Shown here one piece after another: positions 9,401 through 17,641 of a DNA stretch of 42,629 bases; positions within the stretch are counted from its first letter, which is position 1, and each line of letters starts with the position of its first letter. Under the pieces are notes generated by a model that was not told where the DNA came from, ran no database searches, and was given only the letters and a program-made list of their open reading frames with translations. The position numbers and the translations under genes were made by a program. Source of the stretch: Bacteroidota bacterium (GTDB taxonomy: Bacteria; Bacteroidota; Bacteroidia; UBA7662); assembly GCA_005799065.1 (NCBI GenBank), contig SYHW01000057.1:1-42629 (forward strand), read 5' to 3'.

Positions 9401-9810
9401 GTCCACTTCACTTTAAAAATCGAATCATACAGCTCGACTTTTAAATAGATCATGCTTTCGACCTGCAAAACATCCCCAGCTTGAACTCGTTTATGCGTTG
9501 TATAATTCAGATACTCATTGCTTCTGAGGTCGAGCATCCAAATTGGGGGATCCTGATGGCTTGAACCGATCGTACTCACACGCCCGTTCGTGTCGCGTAA
9601 AATCTTGAATGGCATTTCAAATAAGTTCAACACTTCTGTGAGCGATAGATAGTTTTGATTTTGAATCGACTTGACGTTTAAATACACTTCAGAAAATGAC
9701 GGGTGTATAAGCAGGAATAGGTTTTCATCTGCATCGGTTTGCGCTTGGGATTCAAAGTTGAAAACCAGCACATAAAGCAGCATGAGCAATACAAGGCAGT
9801 TCCAATTCAC
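6397..9810 (-). CDS. Outer-membrane usher-like protein with C-terminal TPR-like repeats
   Basis: The frame extends to a TTG at 9843, but a GTG at 9810 gives a clean signal peptide (VNWNCLVLLMLLYVLVFNFE, cut near SQA) and avoids overlap with the chaperone gene; I use it (1137 residues). A small N-terminal beta domain (YLSLTEVLNLFEM ... YLKVELYDSIFKV) and then many amphipathic strands match the alternative FimD/CooC-type ushers. The plug-like segment GIYISNAQI ... PHSDVDLWFSGRLID ... GRFVFRLPMNYGQSLVELKI is typical. After the barrel come a domain with the calcium-site-like pattern FMDENVNKKYDLGE, a carboxypeptidase-regulatory-like beta domain (GSISGEV ... GSFFIDRLQPGTYCL), and two related ~79-residue helical repeats. 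The gene follows the chaperone and overlaps the rotor-like gene by ATGA. It should secrete and assemble the pilin at the outer membrane. Confidence 0.75.
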   Translation of the reverse strand: MNWNCLVLLMLLYVLVFNFESQAQTDADENLFLLIHPSFSEVYLNVKSIQNQNYLSLTEVLNLFEMPFKILRDTNGRVSTIGSSHQDPPIWMLDLRSNEYLNYTTHKRVQAGDVLQVESMIYLKVELYDSIFKVKWTLNHSSMAIGFTSDVELPFQWRARRAYARGQLSTGAEPNTIQGLDLQVGRNRKWLGLGAIDYRYTTDYTPTGRLLEGRLTGGIELFGGDISGSLSIQQTNQGVSVGRQLTNWRYVTSRGSSDRYALAPAQILIGKSTFSGISGALVKGIYISNAQIMPRKTMGDNILEGQTEPHSDVDLWFSGRLIDYTIADSLGRFVFRLPMNYGQSLVELKIYTPDGREIIEHRQLNIPFAFLPAGQINYQFQLGQSELSQTKWTSVGQVEAGIIPEMSARLCMHTNIDSMGYHFRPSGSLHARILQQYLLNVSLDGQGSSRMSLATIFSNRMSTTITYDNFKGINRSNSVQLSKERGEKIQIQHIMPLSFKQRPLGFRIDGELTSTLGAQKVVWSADALWNQGLFTNRLHFKAIGTQAKQGDLFRNKWQNNQEMALQSVFLVPRWGFVPQFIQGLSFRGTLTTDFKKFSTQSSSGGQFRFSVAKNIGRSGRLQLNASRPIRGQGLLFGLNIQYDFRSWRTSTDWGTQWGSDGPEAYLRHAGMGSVMWDATSRKLMGSPAEQVGRSGLTVRFFMDENVNKKYDLGELIVPVPSARLDKSYSGLLGKDNLLRFLQLQSYWRYQLQIDENTLPEADLVALTDCYTFIACPNQTHRIDVPLYRAGSISGEVLQKISTQTRPLGGVRISISSILGHSKPYSTIIRSYADGSFFIDRLQPGTYCLKIDKQQLEYLGGSVDLDSMVLVISANIDGHHYENVKFIIYPELPTQKSIRTRPLFVTDYRLRLEQRARICVSAFVDAQQHFYGSEWLLALNTIDSSLGLFPTDYGLALKGSAHFMQGDTMLAYKFWTTASNQNPFIALPFLKGYSGISSADSHQTNESMSSPHDQLGPVHQAKIEELDSSRGWLKDQFDLRNSFQTRARIAVSSFVETQELLYQGCHREALDMLDLSLSLFASDHGLALRGTISFLMGQRSEAHKFWALSLQRNPSIQLSDPAFLNQLKISSGQTSQEP

Positions 9811-9829
9811 AAAATTAAACTTCCCTATA

Positions 9830-10660
9830 TTAAGGTATAACAATACTCTCTTTAAAGGTATATGGATGAGCGGCTACGATTTCAGCAGGATCGATGTCCG
9901 ATCTTTCGGTGGTAAAAGACAATCGAACTGAATAAGTCCCTGACTCCATTTTTTTATCACCGAGTTGAAAGCCGAGCTTGCGACAACCGTCGAAATACAG
10001 GGCGACAGGCCTTGAATAACGCAATACAACCTCATCATTGGGTTTGAGCACCTCAGTAACCATGCTCCCTAAAAATGGAGCGTTTCCAGTCCTATTAAAC
10101 TCATATTCCAATTGAAATTGGTTTTCAAAAAATGTCGAACGGAGCTTGGTGACCTCAATACCTGTATTGACGGATCCCGATTTGTAAAAGGCGGCGACCA
10201 CCTGTTCGAACCTCATTGTGATTTGGGTGGCGAGTCCTTCGGATGGATCGTTTTCTCCAATTTCGGCCACCTGCGGTTGGCTGCTGACCTTCACTCGGGT
10301 GAAGTATACCCCTGCTTCAGTAGCTCCTGTTGGGCGAACCTGCATCCGCACAACTTGTTTCCCCCCAGGGGGAATCGTAAAACTCTTAGGATATGCTTTA
10401 ATCATACCATCGAGGGCGTATTTCATTTTTCGAACGCTATCGTCGTACACCATCAACAACCTTCCATCAGGCAACTCGTCGGGATAGCCGAACTGAAATG
10501 AAATACCCACCTCCATGGCTACTGTTCCGGTATTCATGATGGTAGTGGACCCCACCCCTCTGCCATTGATAAAAACTGCTGCGGGGGCAATTCCAACCTG
10601 TGCCTTTGACGTACCCGAAAAAAGCAATACCCCAATCAATACCGGAATGTATGTCTTCAT
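9830..10660 (-). CDS. PapD-like periplasmic pilus chaperone
   Basis: The 276-residue protein has a signal peptide ending near SKA-Q (residue 20), and two immunoglobulin-like beta domains fit its length. The first domain contains AYPKSFTIPPGGKQVVRMQVRP (about 89-110, listed here as two parts: AYPKSFTIPPGG and KQVVRMQVRP), which matches the chaperone G1-strand region 'P..f.l.pgg.q.vri..r'. GVYFTRVKV follows, like the 'E.lf.lr..' strand that closes domain 1. In chaperone-usher systems this protein folds pilins in the periplasm by lending them a strand and hands them to the usher. It lies 38 bp downstream of the pilin gene and directly before the usher gene. The start ATG at 10660 is the only sensible one for the signal peptide. 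Confidence 0.82.
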   Translation of the reverse strand: MKTYIPVLIGVLLFSGTSKAQVGIAPAAVFINGRGVGSTTIMNTGTVAMEVGISFQFGYPDELPDGRLLMVYDDSVRKMKYALDGMIKAYPKSFTIPPGGKQVVRMQVRPTGATEAGVYFTRVKVSSQPQVAEIGENDPSEGLATQITMRFEQVVAAFYKSGSVNTGIEVTKLRSTFFENQFQLEYEFNRTGNAPFLGSMVTEVLKPNDEVVLRYSRPVALYFDGCRKLGFQLGDKKMESGTYSVRLSFTTERSDIDPAEIVAAHPYTFKESIVIP

Positions 10661-10698
10661 ATTCTATGTGCTTGAATTTCTTGTCCTCAGCTTACATC

Positions 10699-11595
10699 TT
10701 AAAGATTATAGCTCATACGAATCTCCAGGGTTCCTGAGTATCTACCTGTTGTGTTGGTCAAGCCCGTAACAGCACCCTGGGCTGCAGTAGTTGCAGCAGC
10801 AGAGGTAGTGACACCGGCCGCATTCGCTGCATTGATCACTGAATTTGCCACAGCATATGTAGGAGATAGCATTCCGCCCAAATACAATGTCACTTTTTCA
10901 GCGTGCGTTGCAGTCCCATTAAAGTCCGTACTGATGAGGTACTGCCCACCAAAACCAGAACCTTGTGGACGAGTAACTTCATTGTATTGATTGAAATCAC
11001 CCGCCAAGGATGGGTTGCCCACCATCACTTGACTGTTGCAATAGGCCGCGCCTTTACTACTGACACCTGTATTCACCGAATCCGTGCTCTGTGTACCCCT
11101 CGCATGTGCCCCTTGGCGGGCAGCTGCGCGAACAACAAAGAAAATCGAATCACTGCTCAGCGTTCCAGCAGATACGATCCGTTGGCTCCGCATTCCCACA
11201 ATGCCATTGTAGTTGGGCGCTGAGGTGGTGCCCGCCTGTTGATCCAATGCCCTGCGACCACCTATTTCCAGCAAAACAGGTTCGTTGGAGGTTCCGTCTA
11301 TTTGAATGATGCCGATGTTCGCTGTCTCTCCGAGATTGGAGTTACCCCCTGAATTTGTCGGTAAACGGAGTGGATCCAAAATAACGGCGGGTCGACCTAC
11401 CCCGGTGAGTACGGTACCAAATTCTACATTAGATTTTGTGGCGTTGTTGATCGATAAAATTTTCGTTAAACGCGCCGTAACCGTTAGCTGGTCGGTTTGT
11501 GACTGATTCTGTGCATAAGATCTTTGGACTTGAGAAAATGTAACTCCTAAACAAATTATTAATAACAATCTAATTTTACTTAATTGAATTTTCAT
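10699..11595 (-). CDS. DUF4402-like major pilin subunit
   Basis: This 298-residue protein has a signal peptide (basic start, hydrophobic core LLLIICLGVTF, cut near YAQ at ~29). The mature part begins with a strand pattern LTVTARLTKILSINNATKSN, then VEFGTVLTG, which fits the DUF4402 fold common in secreted pilin-like proteins ('l.i....l.FG.i..g'). It ends with a strand pair EKVTLYLGGML and GRYSGTLEIRMSYN, also typical of that family. The centre has Ala/Gly/Thr/Ser-rich stretches suited to an extracellular fibre. It lies directly before the chaperone and usher genes, so I read it as the fibre subunit. The upstream neighbour ends 10 bp before its start. Confidence 0.78.
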   Translation of the reverse strand: MKIQLSKIRLLLIICLGVTFSQVQRSYAQNQSQTDQLTVTARLTKILSINNATKSNVEFGTVLTGVGRPAVILDPLRLPTNSGGNSNLGETANIGIIQIDGTSNEPVLLEIGGRRALDQQAGTTSAPNYNGIVGMRSQRIVSAGTLSSDSIFFVVRAAARQGAHARGTQSTDSVNTGVSSKGAAYCNSQVMVGNPSLAGDFNQYNEVTRPQGSGFGGQYLISTDFNGTATHAEKVTLYLGGMLSPTYAVANSVINAANAAGVTTSAAATTAAQGAVTGLTNTTGRYSGTLEIRMSYNL

Positions 11596-11605
11596 AAATT
11601 AAAAT

Positions 11606-12172
11606 TTAAATGATGTAACACAATATTATTTTACCGTTTCTCTCAATTGGATATCCAAGCCACGCCGAATATCGTTCGACTGATTTTTCAAAATATGCAG
11701 GTATAATTCCTGTTTCTTTATCCATTCGGGCCATTAATGTGGTGGGATAAGAACTGATCATAGTGGATTCGACGAGACTTCCCGCCCCATCACTCAAGTA
11801 TCGGATGGTTGGTGCGCGAACCCACCAGGGATCATGTTCTATATCGAGGATAAACTGGACGTTTTCCAACGACCGAATTTCAAGCCACTTCAACGTACGG
11901 AGTTTCCTATGGGCTTGTTGGCTGCGGTCAGCCAAATCACTCAATGCCGTTTGAAGTAAATAATGGCTATTCATTCCAATTGAAGACCGATTTGCCCCGT
12001 CCCAACGGGCTAAGACCATCGAATCCAAAACCGGTTTCAGAAAAAAGTCGCCCGATACTTCCAGGTAGACCCTCATCAACTGAGCGTTCAGGTAATGAGC
12101 TGATACCATGAACATGAAGGTAAATACAACTCCAAAACGACGATACTGACAACCAAAACTGATGTAGGGCAT
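11606..12172 (-). CDS. Small secreted protein, first gene of the pilus/motor operon
   Basis: The 188-residue product starts with a signal-peptide-like stretch (FGVVFTFMFMVSAHYLNAQ, cut after NAQ at ~31). I do not recognise a family. The mature part mixes beta-rich segments with a basic helix near RSQQAHRKLRTLKW, and ends in hydrophobic strand-like segments (YSAWLGYPI, KIILCYII). The terminal strand would suit a pilin-type fold, and the position before the pilin gene suggests a minor subunit, tip protein or assembly factor. None of this is established. The gap to the pilin gene is 10 bp, so the two are very likely co-transcribed. The ATG at 12172 is chosen because it keeps the full signal peptide. 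Confidence 0.65.
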   Translation of the reverse strand: MPYISFGCQYRRFGVVFTFMFMVSAHYLNAQLMRVYLEVSGDFFLKPVLDSMVLARWDGANRSSIGMNSHYLLQTALSDLADRSQQAHRKLRTLKWLEIRSLENVQFILDIEHDPWWVRAPTIRYLSDGAGSLVESTMISSYPTTLMARMDKETGIIPAYFEKSVERYSAWLGYPIERNGKIILCYII

Positions 12173-12333
12173 AAGCTTGCATGAACCCGTTTAGGCCATT
12201 TCGGGCCAGGTTTCGGATGCAAAACTGCGCTGTATAAACTCCTTGATTGCTATGAAAAGAGCCGTACAATGAGGCCGTAGGGGTATTGTCATACTGCCCC
12301 TCCGGGTCGAATCGATTAAATCCTATCCCATTT

Positions 12334-12363
12334 CAAAATAAAGACGATTAAACTGTGCTCAAA
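12334..12363 (-). promoter_or_regulatory. Candidate promoter of the pilus/motor operon
   Basis: On the minus strand a TTTG element is followed after about 19 bases by TATTTTG, one base short of the Bacteroidota -7 consensus TAnnTTTG and with the expected -33/-7 spacing. It would give a leader of roughly 155 bases before the first gene at 12172. The match is imperfect. Nothing else was recognised in the 285-base gap 12173-12457. Confidence 0.3.
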
Positions 12364-12457
12364 AAAGAGTCAAGCCACTTCATTCCGAGTACCGTCCAGT
12401 AGAAGTCAACTCCGAAGCCCAATCAAAAGCAAAACAACATACAAATTCCCATAATTT

Positions 12458-14521
12458 TTAATCCACCAGCAGGCGCAGCACACGAGGCAAACCGTGAGCC
12501 CCTTCTACAAACTGAATCAGGTATGTTCCCCGAGGCCATGCAACAACAGACCACTCCAAACGCCCTTCTTCTACGCAAAGATCGACTGGAATTTGTCGGC
12601 CCATCAAATCAAAGACCCTCAGACTTTGTCGGGTGAATTGAGAATCAATATCATCCAAACCCGTCAATACCACACGGTCACGGGTCGGATTGGGGTACAA
12701 AACAACTTGATTGTCTGCTGTTTCAGCCAAAGATGTTGTGAGTACCCCCCGCACTACATTCCATACGTGGGCGCGCTCGGCTCCCCGATGCGAAGAAGCT
12801 ACATGAGCAGTGGCCGTCCAAACAAGTTCATGTGCTACACCAGCTGGTAAGCCTGAGGCCATCAGAACAGAGTCAATAAACGAATAGGTGAAGGTCAACT
12901 GGGTATCCGGTAACGTATTTCGCCACAAAAGTGAATCGCGATTGGGTGCCGGTCCATACAACACCCAATCGAATCTCAGGCTTCCTGCTGCCGATGGGCC
13001 CGGTGTACTCCATTGAAAAGTTAAATTCTGCGCACCTGAACCTTGTAGGGTTTGGGTGGCCTCATTTGCGGGGGTTACCAAAGAAAACCGGCCCATAAAA
13101 TTCTCGACTGTGGATTGAACCCCTAAGGTATATACCCCACCAGGCTGACCGGCCAAGCCCAATTGAACCGAACCATTGAGTGGCGTTTGACCGCCCGTAA
13201 ACCGTAAATTAACAATTGCAGCAGCGCCTGCTGCTATGCTCAATGGGAATATGGGCGGATTCTGAATGGTTAACCCTGAACCCGATGGCAGAATGGACGT
13301 GATGCGCATCGAATCTGTACCCGGATTGCCCAGAACTACCGGAAAAATAACCGTATCACCTGGCAATACCGACCCCAACTGAATGATTGAATCGATAACC
13401 GCCAGTCGACTATGGGCCGGAACCAAAGACACAGCCCGAACTTGTGTCATTCTATCCAAAAAAGCGGGGTAATCGATAAAGGGATTTCGGTTCAACTGAG
13501 CCGCTTGTATATCATCATTGCGTCGGCGCAAAACACTGTCGACAGGAAAAATTCGCAGCCAATCGCGTAGGTCATTTTCCTGAACCGCGCTGAGGAAAGA
13601 TAAATCGACCCCTGCCTGGTTCATATGCCGAACGGCGAAGTATAGAATTGCTGATGCAGCAGCCGTTTTATGGGCATCACGGGGCTCAAAAGTAGTGCTG
13701 TTGGCCTTAGAACCCCCAGTGTAGGTAAGGGTGGGATTAGGCACCCATCCAAAGGGCTTATTACCCCGCGCTGAATTGGTTGGGCCATTAGAAATGAAAA
13801 TATGATGCAAATCACTCACCATCGGTTCATTGGTGGCGCCTACACTCTGCGGCCAGGTATGTTCAGTATTCATCGAATATGGGGCGTTGTTGAGGGTGGC
13901 CGTACTAAAGTCAGTGGCTGTGTAAGAAATGGTACGACCCGTATACACACATTCGTTTTTATACGGATTGGCATGTCCAGGCTCCCGACCATTCACTTTC
14001 CAGTTATCGATCGTTCCAAACATCCGCAAACGCGCGTTGTTCGTACCGCTGTAGCCCAGCTGGGTGTAGGGAGATGATACCCTTTGGCGCAGAGCCTGGC
14101 GGAGATCCTCTCCCGATAAATTCTGGGTCGAATTGTAGTAGGCTCTTGAATAGGAGGCTTGTCCACCCAAGCCCACAAAGGCCTGTCCACCCCCCGCCCC
14201 AATCAGCAGCGATGATACATTATAAATGTTGTGTCGCGGTTGAAAGCGGATGGGGATTCGGGTTACCTTTCCCGGGGGTAAAATCAAAACAGAACTGGGC
14301 GCATAAAAAGCGGGCGTTCCGAATACACTCAAGGTGTTCAAGCGGATGGGGAGTGAATCACTACCCGGGTTAAACAGTGATACCCAAGCCGTATCATCGG
14401 CCAATTCGGTGGTGGCCATAAACGAAACCGATTGAGGCTGGTCGAACGGAAGCTGTTGGGCCACCAAATCTAAAGAAAAGAGTGTCAAAACGATGAGCAG
14501 AACAGGGAAAGGTGGCTTCAT
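12458..14521 (-). CDS. Secreted endonuclease I family nuclease with T9SS sorting domain
   Basis: The 687-residue protein has a signal peptide (to ~VAQ at 22), then a short beta domain with NPGSDSLPIRL, followed by an endonuclease I (EndA/Dns-type, beta-beta-alpha metal) domain. Diagnostic pieces are NTEHTWPQS (218-226), DLHHIFISNGPTNS (237-250), ARGNKPFGW, and FEPRDAHKTAAASAILYFAV with NRNPFIDYP further on. H221 and H239/H240 lie in the catalytic/metal region. A second beta domain with SILPGDTVIFPVVLGNPGTD follows, then a fibronectin-like region. The C-terminus is a type A T9SS signal (VVLYPNPTRDRVVL ... LRVFDLMGR ... WPRGTYLIQF). It should be exported by T9SS and act on extracellular nucleic acids, for nutrient scavenging or DNA-matrix remodelling. 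It is transcribed in the same direction as the pilus operon but separated by 285 bases. Confidence 0.9.
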   Translation of the reverse strand: MKPPFPVLLIVLTLFSLDLVAQQLPFDQPQSVSFMATTELADDTAWVSLFNPGSDSLPIRLNTLSVFGTPAFYAPSSVLILPPGKVTRIPIRFQPRHNIYNVSSLLIGAGGGQAFVGLGGQASYSRAYYNSTQNLSGEDLRQALRQRVSSPYTQLGYSGTNNARLRMFGTIDNWKVNGREPGHANPYKNECVYTGRTISYTATDFSTATLNNAPYSMNTEHTWPQSVGATNEPMVSDLHHIFISNGPTNSARGNKPFGWVPNPTLTYTGGSKANSTTFEPRDAHKTAAASAILYFAVRHMNQAGVDLSFLSAVQENDLRDWLRIFPVDSVLRRRNDDIQAAQLNRNPFIDYPAFLDRMTQVRAVSLVPAHSRLAVIDSIIQLGSVLPGDTVIFPVVLGNPGTDSMRITSILPSGSGLTIQNPPIFPLSIAAGAAAIVNLRFTGGQTPLNGSVQLGLAGQPGGVYTLGVQSTVENFMGRFSLVTPANEATQTLQGSGAQNLTFQWSTPGPSAAGSLRFDWVLYGPAPNRDSLLWRNTLPDTQLTFTYSFIDSVLMASGLPAGVAHELVWTATAHVASSHRGAERAHVWNVVRGVLTTSLAETADNQVVLYPNPTRDRVVLTGLDDIDSQFTRQSLRVFDLMGRQIPVDLCVEEGRLEWSVVAWPRGTYLIQFVEGAHGLPRVLRLLVD

Positions 14522-14658
14522 GGGGTGATAAAAGGTGGCTTCAGTTGGCGATTAAAAGGGAGAAAAAGACGTTTTTGAAGGAATCAGGTGCTTCCAATAA
14601 GGGGCTAAAATACCATTTTACCACATGGAAATGTCATCCGATTTTCCCCGATATGCCT

Positions 14659-14666
14659 TAATTTTG
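14659..14666 (+). promoter_or_regulatory. Bacteroidota -7 box TAATTTTG before the SLOG-like gene
   Basis: TAATTTTG exactly fits TAnnTTTG and ends 4 bases before the ATG at 14671. Transcription would begin at or next to the start codon, so the mRNA may be almost leaderless. No convincing -33 element was found. In the rest of the 149-base divergent gap (14522-14670) I see nothing else definite. Confidence 0.35.
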
Positions 14667-14670
14667 TAGA

Positions 14671-15279
14671 ATGACTTTAAACGAATTCGTTGCACAATAC
14701 GACCGCGCAGGATCCGTGGTGCTCTTGGAAGGAAAAAGAGATGTTGAAGCGAAGGATGCACCGCTCCTCACTGAATTAGGTCGGATACTGGCATCTAAAA
14801 CGCAACACATGACTTTTCGAAGCGGCAATGCGCCGGGTTCCGATGATCTTTTTTCCATGGGGGTAACGGAGGTCGACGCCAAGCGCCTTCAAGTCGTAAC
14901 TCCCTACGGCGGTCACAGGAGCAAAGCCAATCACGCCTACCAGACCTATTCACTCGATGAAATTGACCTGGCCAATGAACCCGATATTGTGTATCAAAGC
15001 AAAACTGGGGGGCGCAATGATAAACTGATTGACCGATTTGCTGGGGGCAACCGCGACCGTGCCAGCATAAAAGCTGCCTACCTGGTGCGCGATACCGTAA
15101 AAGTGATCGGATCTCGGGCCATTACTCCGGCAAGCTTCGGTATTTTCTACGACAATCTAGATGACCCACGCCAGGGCGGAACGGGCCACACCATGAACGT
15201 TTGCTCCAACAACCTTGTACCCTTTGTTGATCAGTCGATTTGGATGACCTGGCTCGAAATCCATTCAAGCGGTGGTTAG
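14671..15279 (+). CDS. SLOG/DprA-like nucleotide-binding fold protein
   Basis: The 202-residue protein opens with SVVLLEGKRDVEAKDAPLLTELG (helix-strand), then FRSGNAPGSDDLFSMGV around residue 50. The 'RSGgA.GaD..f' pattern is the ligand-binding turn of SLOG-superfamily Rossmann proteins (DprA/SMF, LOG-type). The rest has a second strand-rich part (RLQVVTPYGGHR, GFIFYDN-like segment near SFGIFYDNLDDPRQGGTGHT). No TM helix or signal peptide is seen, so it is cytoplasmic. SLOG proteins bind or process nucleotides or nucleotide-derived signals; the specific ligand here is unknown. It ends 20 bp before the copper ATPase and is probably in the same operon, with no obvious functional tie. Confidence 0.65.
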   Translation: MTLNEFVAQYDRAGSVVLLEGKRDVEAKDAPLLTELGRILASKTQHMTFRSGNAPGSDDLFSMGVTEVDAKRLQVVTPYGGHRSKANHAYQTYSLDEIDLANEPDIVYQSKTGGRNDKLIDRFAGGNRDRASIKAAYLVRDTVKVIGSRAITPASFGIFYDNLDDPRQGGTGHTMNVCSNNLVPFVDQSIWMTWLEIHSSGG

Positions 15280-15299
15280 TGGCACACTAATCGCTGAAT

Positions 15300-17639
15300 A
15301 TGTCGAACCCTAAGCCCAACGAATCCCCCGAACGGTCACCCGCCTACAAGCACTTGGCCATCGAGGGCATGAGTTGCGCAGCATGTGCAGCAGGTGTTAA
15401 ACGGATCCTCGAAAGGCAGGCTGGTATTCAATCGGCCGACATCCAATTGGCCAACCACACCGCACGTATTGGCTACACACCCGATCGGGTGGATTGGGTG
15501 GCAGTAGAACATATGCTTCAATCGGCAGGGTATGGATGGGTTCAATCAGACAATAGTGCTGAGTCGGCCGCTACGGAACTCCTGATTTCGGAAATAAAAA
15601 ATCTGTCGAGCCGCACCATCATGGCCGCCGTCTTGGGAATTCCCTTGATGGCCGTTGGGATGATCTGGATGCATGAAGATTGGGCGCGTTGGCTTATGCC
15701 CGCTTTGGCCACACCCATCATAGTGATTCCGGGAAAACAATTTTTCGTGAAGGCCATACGGCAATTTCGAACAGCCACTTGGGGTATGGACAGTCTTGTG
15801 GCAATGAGTTGCACGACCACCTATGTATACAGTCTTTGGAATACCCTGTTTCCAGATGTACAACGCGAAATGGGCATCACACCCCATGTTTATTATGAGG
15901 GCATAGGAGCCATCATCGGGTTTCTGTTGCTTGGGCGATTGCTTGAAGGAAAAGCACGTTTAAAAGCCATCCAAGGAATAGGCGCGCTGCTGAGCGATCA
16001 GCCAAGCGTGGCGCTTTGTTGGAGAAATAACGCCTGGACAGGTGTTGCCGTGGCTTCCTTGCAATTGGGCGACAAAATACTCATTCAAGCCGGGGCACGT
16101 GTGCCAGTCGATGGCTTGGTTGAAGTGGGTCGGGCCGAAGTTGATGAGTCATGGCTAACCGGAGAGCCCTTTCCGGTAACACGTGGTGTGGGTGATGAAG
16201 TACATGCTGGAAGCCAAACCATAGCGGGAAGCCTTGAGGTGGTGGTCAGGCGAAGAGGGTCAGAAACATTGCAAGGACAAATTCATCAACAAATACGTGA
16301 AGCGCAGGCGGCGCGGGCACCGATCCAAGACCTCGTCGACCAAATCACCCGGTGGTTTGTGCCCACAGTAATTGTATTGGCGTTCATTTCCGCTGCGATT
16401 TGGTGGATGTTCGCTGAAGAAAATGCCTTGTCCATGGGATTATTGGCATTTGTGAACACCCTCATCATCGCCTGCCCGTGCGCTTTGGGACTAGCCACCC
16501 CAACCGCACTGGTTGCTGGCCTCTCAAGCGCGGCTCGAATGGGCATTTTGGTGCGCGACCCCTCCGTTTGGGAAAAAGCCGGAGCCATAAAAGTTATACT
16601 GTGTGATAAAACTGGCACCCTCACTGCCGGTCGCCCAATAGTACGTTTGATTCGTTGGCATCCATCAATCACGCCCGGTCAGCAACGCGATCTACTCAAA
16701 ATGTGGCAAAAGTCGGCCCAACAGTCTACACACCCGGTAGCATATTCCCTCACTCAGTATTCCGAAATCGGAGTAGACGATCTTAACAATGCCCATGAAG
16801 GTGAACCACGATCAAACCAGCTTTTAGAGTGGTCCAATATGGAAGAACATGTGGGGCTTGGCGTTTCATTTCAGGTTATGGATAAACATTATCGCTCGGG
16901 TCGTCGGTCATTTGTAGAAGAAAAAACGCCAGAATCCCAAAAATCGGGGGATTCTTCCCTGCATATTGAAGCTGATCATCGTTCAACGGCACAGGATGAT
17001 TGGGGCGAATGGATTCAAAATCAGGCCGCAGCATCCGCTGAATTGTGGTTGGGTTCGAATGGCACTCTGTTGGCCTGTGCCTTGGTGGATGATCTCCTTC
17101 GCGCGGATGCCCTGGAATTTGTTGAAAGCATGAAAAAAAAGGGGGTCGAATTGATGCTGATCAGCGGTGATCGTGTTGAGCGGGTGGCTTCCATGGCCCA
17201 TGATCTAGGGATCAAATATTGCAAGGGCGACCTGTTTCCGGGCGAAAAGTTGGCGGAGGTTCGCGCTTGGCAATCGAAAAACCAGTCCGTAGCCATGTTG
17301 GGCGATGGGCTCAACGATGCGGGGGCTTTGGCGGCTGCCGATCTCGGGATGGCCATGGGTGCTGGAAGCGCACTGAGCAAACACCATTCGGGATTGGTGG
17401 TCATCCGCAACGACCTCTCGGCCTTAAACCAATTCTTTGAACTGGCCGAACGCACCCACAACATCCTGCGACAGAATCTGATGTGGGCTTTTGCCTACAA
17501 TGTAATCGGCATACCGATAGCCATGGGTCTTCTCTATCCCTTTTTTGGCCTATTCATGCACCCTTCCATCGCTGCATCCGCCATGGCATTCAGTTCGGTG
17601 AGCGTCGTAGGCAACAGCATTCGTTTACTAAAACATTAA
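15300..17639 (+). CDS. copA: Cu(I)-exporting P1B-type ATPase
   Basis: This 779-residue protein has an N-terminal heavy-metal-associated domain (GMSCAAC, C26/C29), the A domain with the TGE-type loop (DESWLTGEPFPV), the membrane metal site CPC (IACPCALGLATPTA), the phosphorylation motif DKTGT (VILCDKTGTLTAGRP), the HP motif in the N domain (STHPVAYSL), and the hinge GDGLNDAGAL. The last helices carry AYNVIGIP and MAFSSVSVVGNS, the YN and MxxSS pattern typical of the Cu(I)/Ag(I) subgroup. It should pump monovalent copper out of the cytoplasm. The insert between HP and hinge is long and hydrophilic (roughly residues 500-570). The next gene, a CopZ-like metallochaperone, starts 2 bp after its stop. 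Confidence 0.95.
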   Translation: MSNPKPNESPERSPAYKHLAIEGMSCAACAAGVKRILERQAGIQSADIQLANHTARIGYTPDRVDWVAVEHMLQSAGYGWVQSDNSAESAATELLISEIKNLSSRTIMAAVLGIPLMAVGMIWMHEDWARWLMPALATPIIVIPGKQFFVKAIRQFRTATWGMDSLVAMSCTTTYVYSLWNTLFPDVQREMGITPHVYYEGIGAIIGFLLLGRLLEGKARLKAIQGIGALLSDQPSVALCWRNNAWTGVAVASLQLGDKILIQAGARVPVDGLVEVGRAEVDESWLTGEPFPVTRGVGDEVHAGSQTIAGSLEVVVRRRGSETLQGQIHQQIREAQAARAPIQDLVDQITRWFVPTVIVLAFISAAIWWMFAEENALSMGLLAFVNTLIIACPCALGLATPTALVAGLSSAARMGILVRDPSVWEKAGAIKVILCDKTGTLTAGRPIVRLIRWHPSITPGQQRDLLKMWQKSAQQSTHPVAYSLTQYSEIGVDDLNNAHEGEPRSNQLLEWSNMEEHVGLGVSFQVMDKHYRSGRRSFVEEKTPESQKSGDSSLHIEADHRSTAQDDWGEWIQNQAAASAELWLGSNGTLLACALVDDLLRADALEFVESMKKKGVELMLISGDRVERVASMAHDLGIKYCKGDLFPGEKLAEVRAWQSKNQSVAMLGDGLNDAGALAAADLGMAMGAGSALSKHHSGLVVIRNDLSALNQFFELAERTHNILRQNLMWAFAYNVIGIPIAMGLLYPFFGLFMHPSIAASAMAFSSVSVVGNSIRLLKH

Positions 17640-17641
17640 AC

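Noticed and set aside
12173-12457. Small gene upstream of the pilus operon
   Set aside because: Short frames here extend from the neighbouring gene or lack a start context, and no domain is seen.
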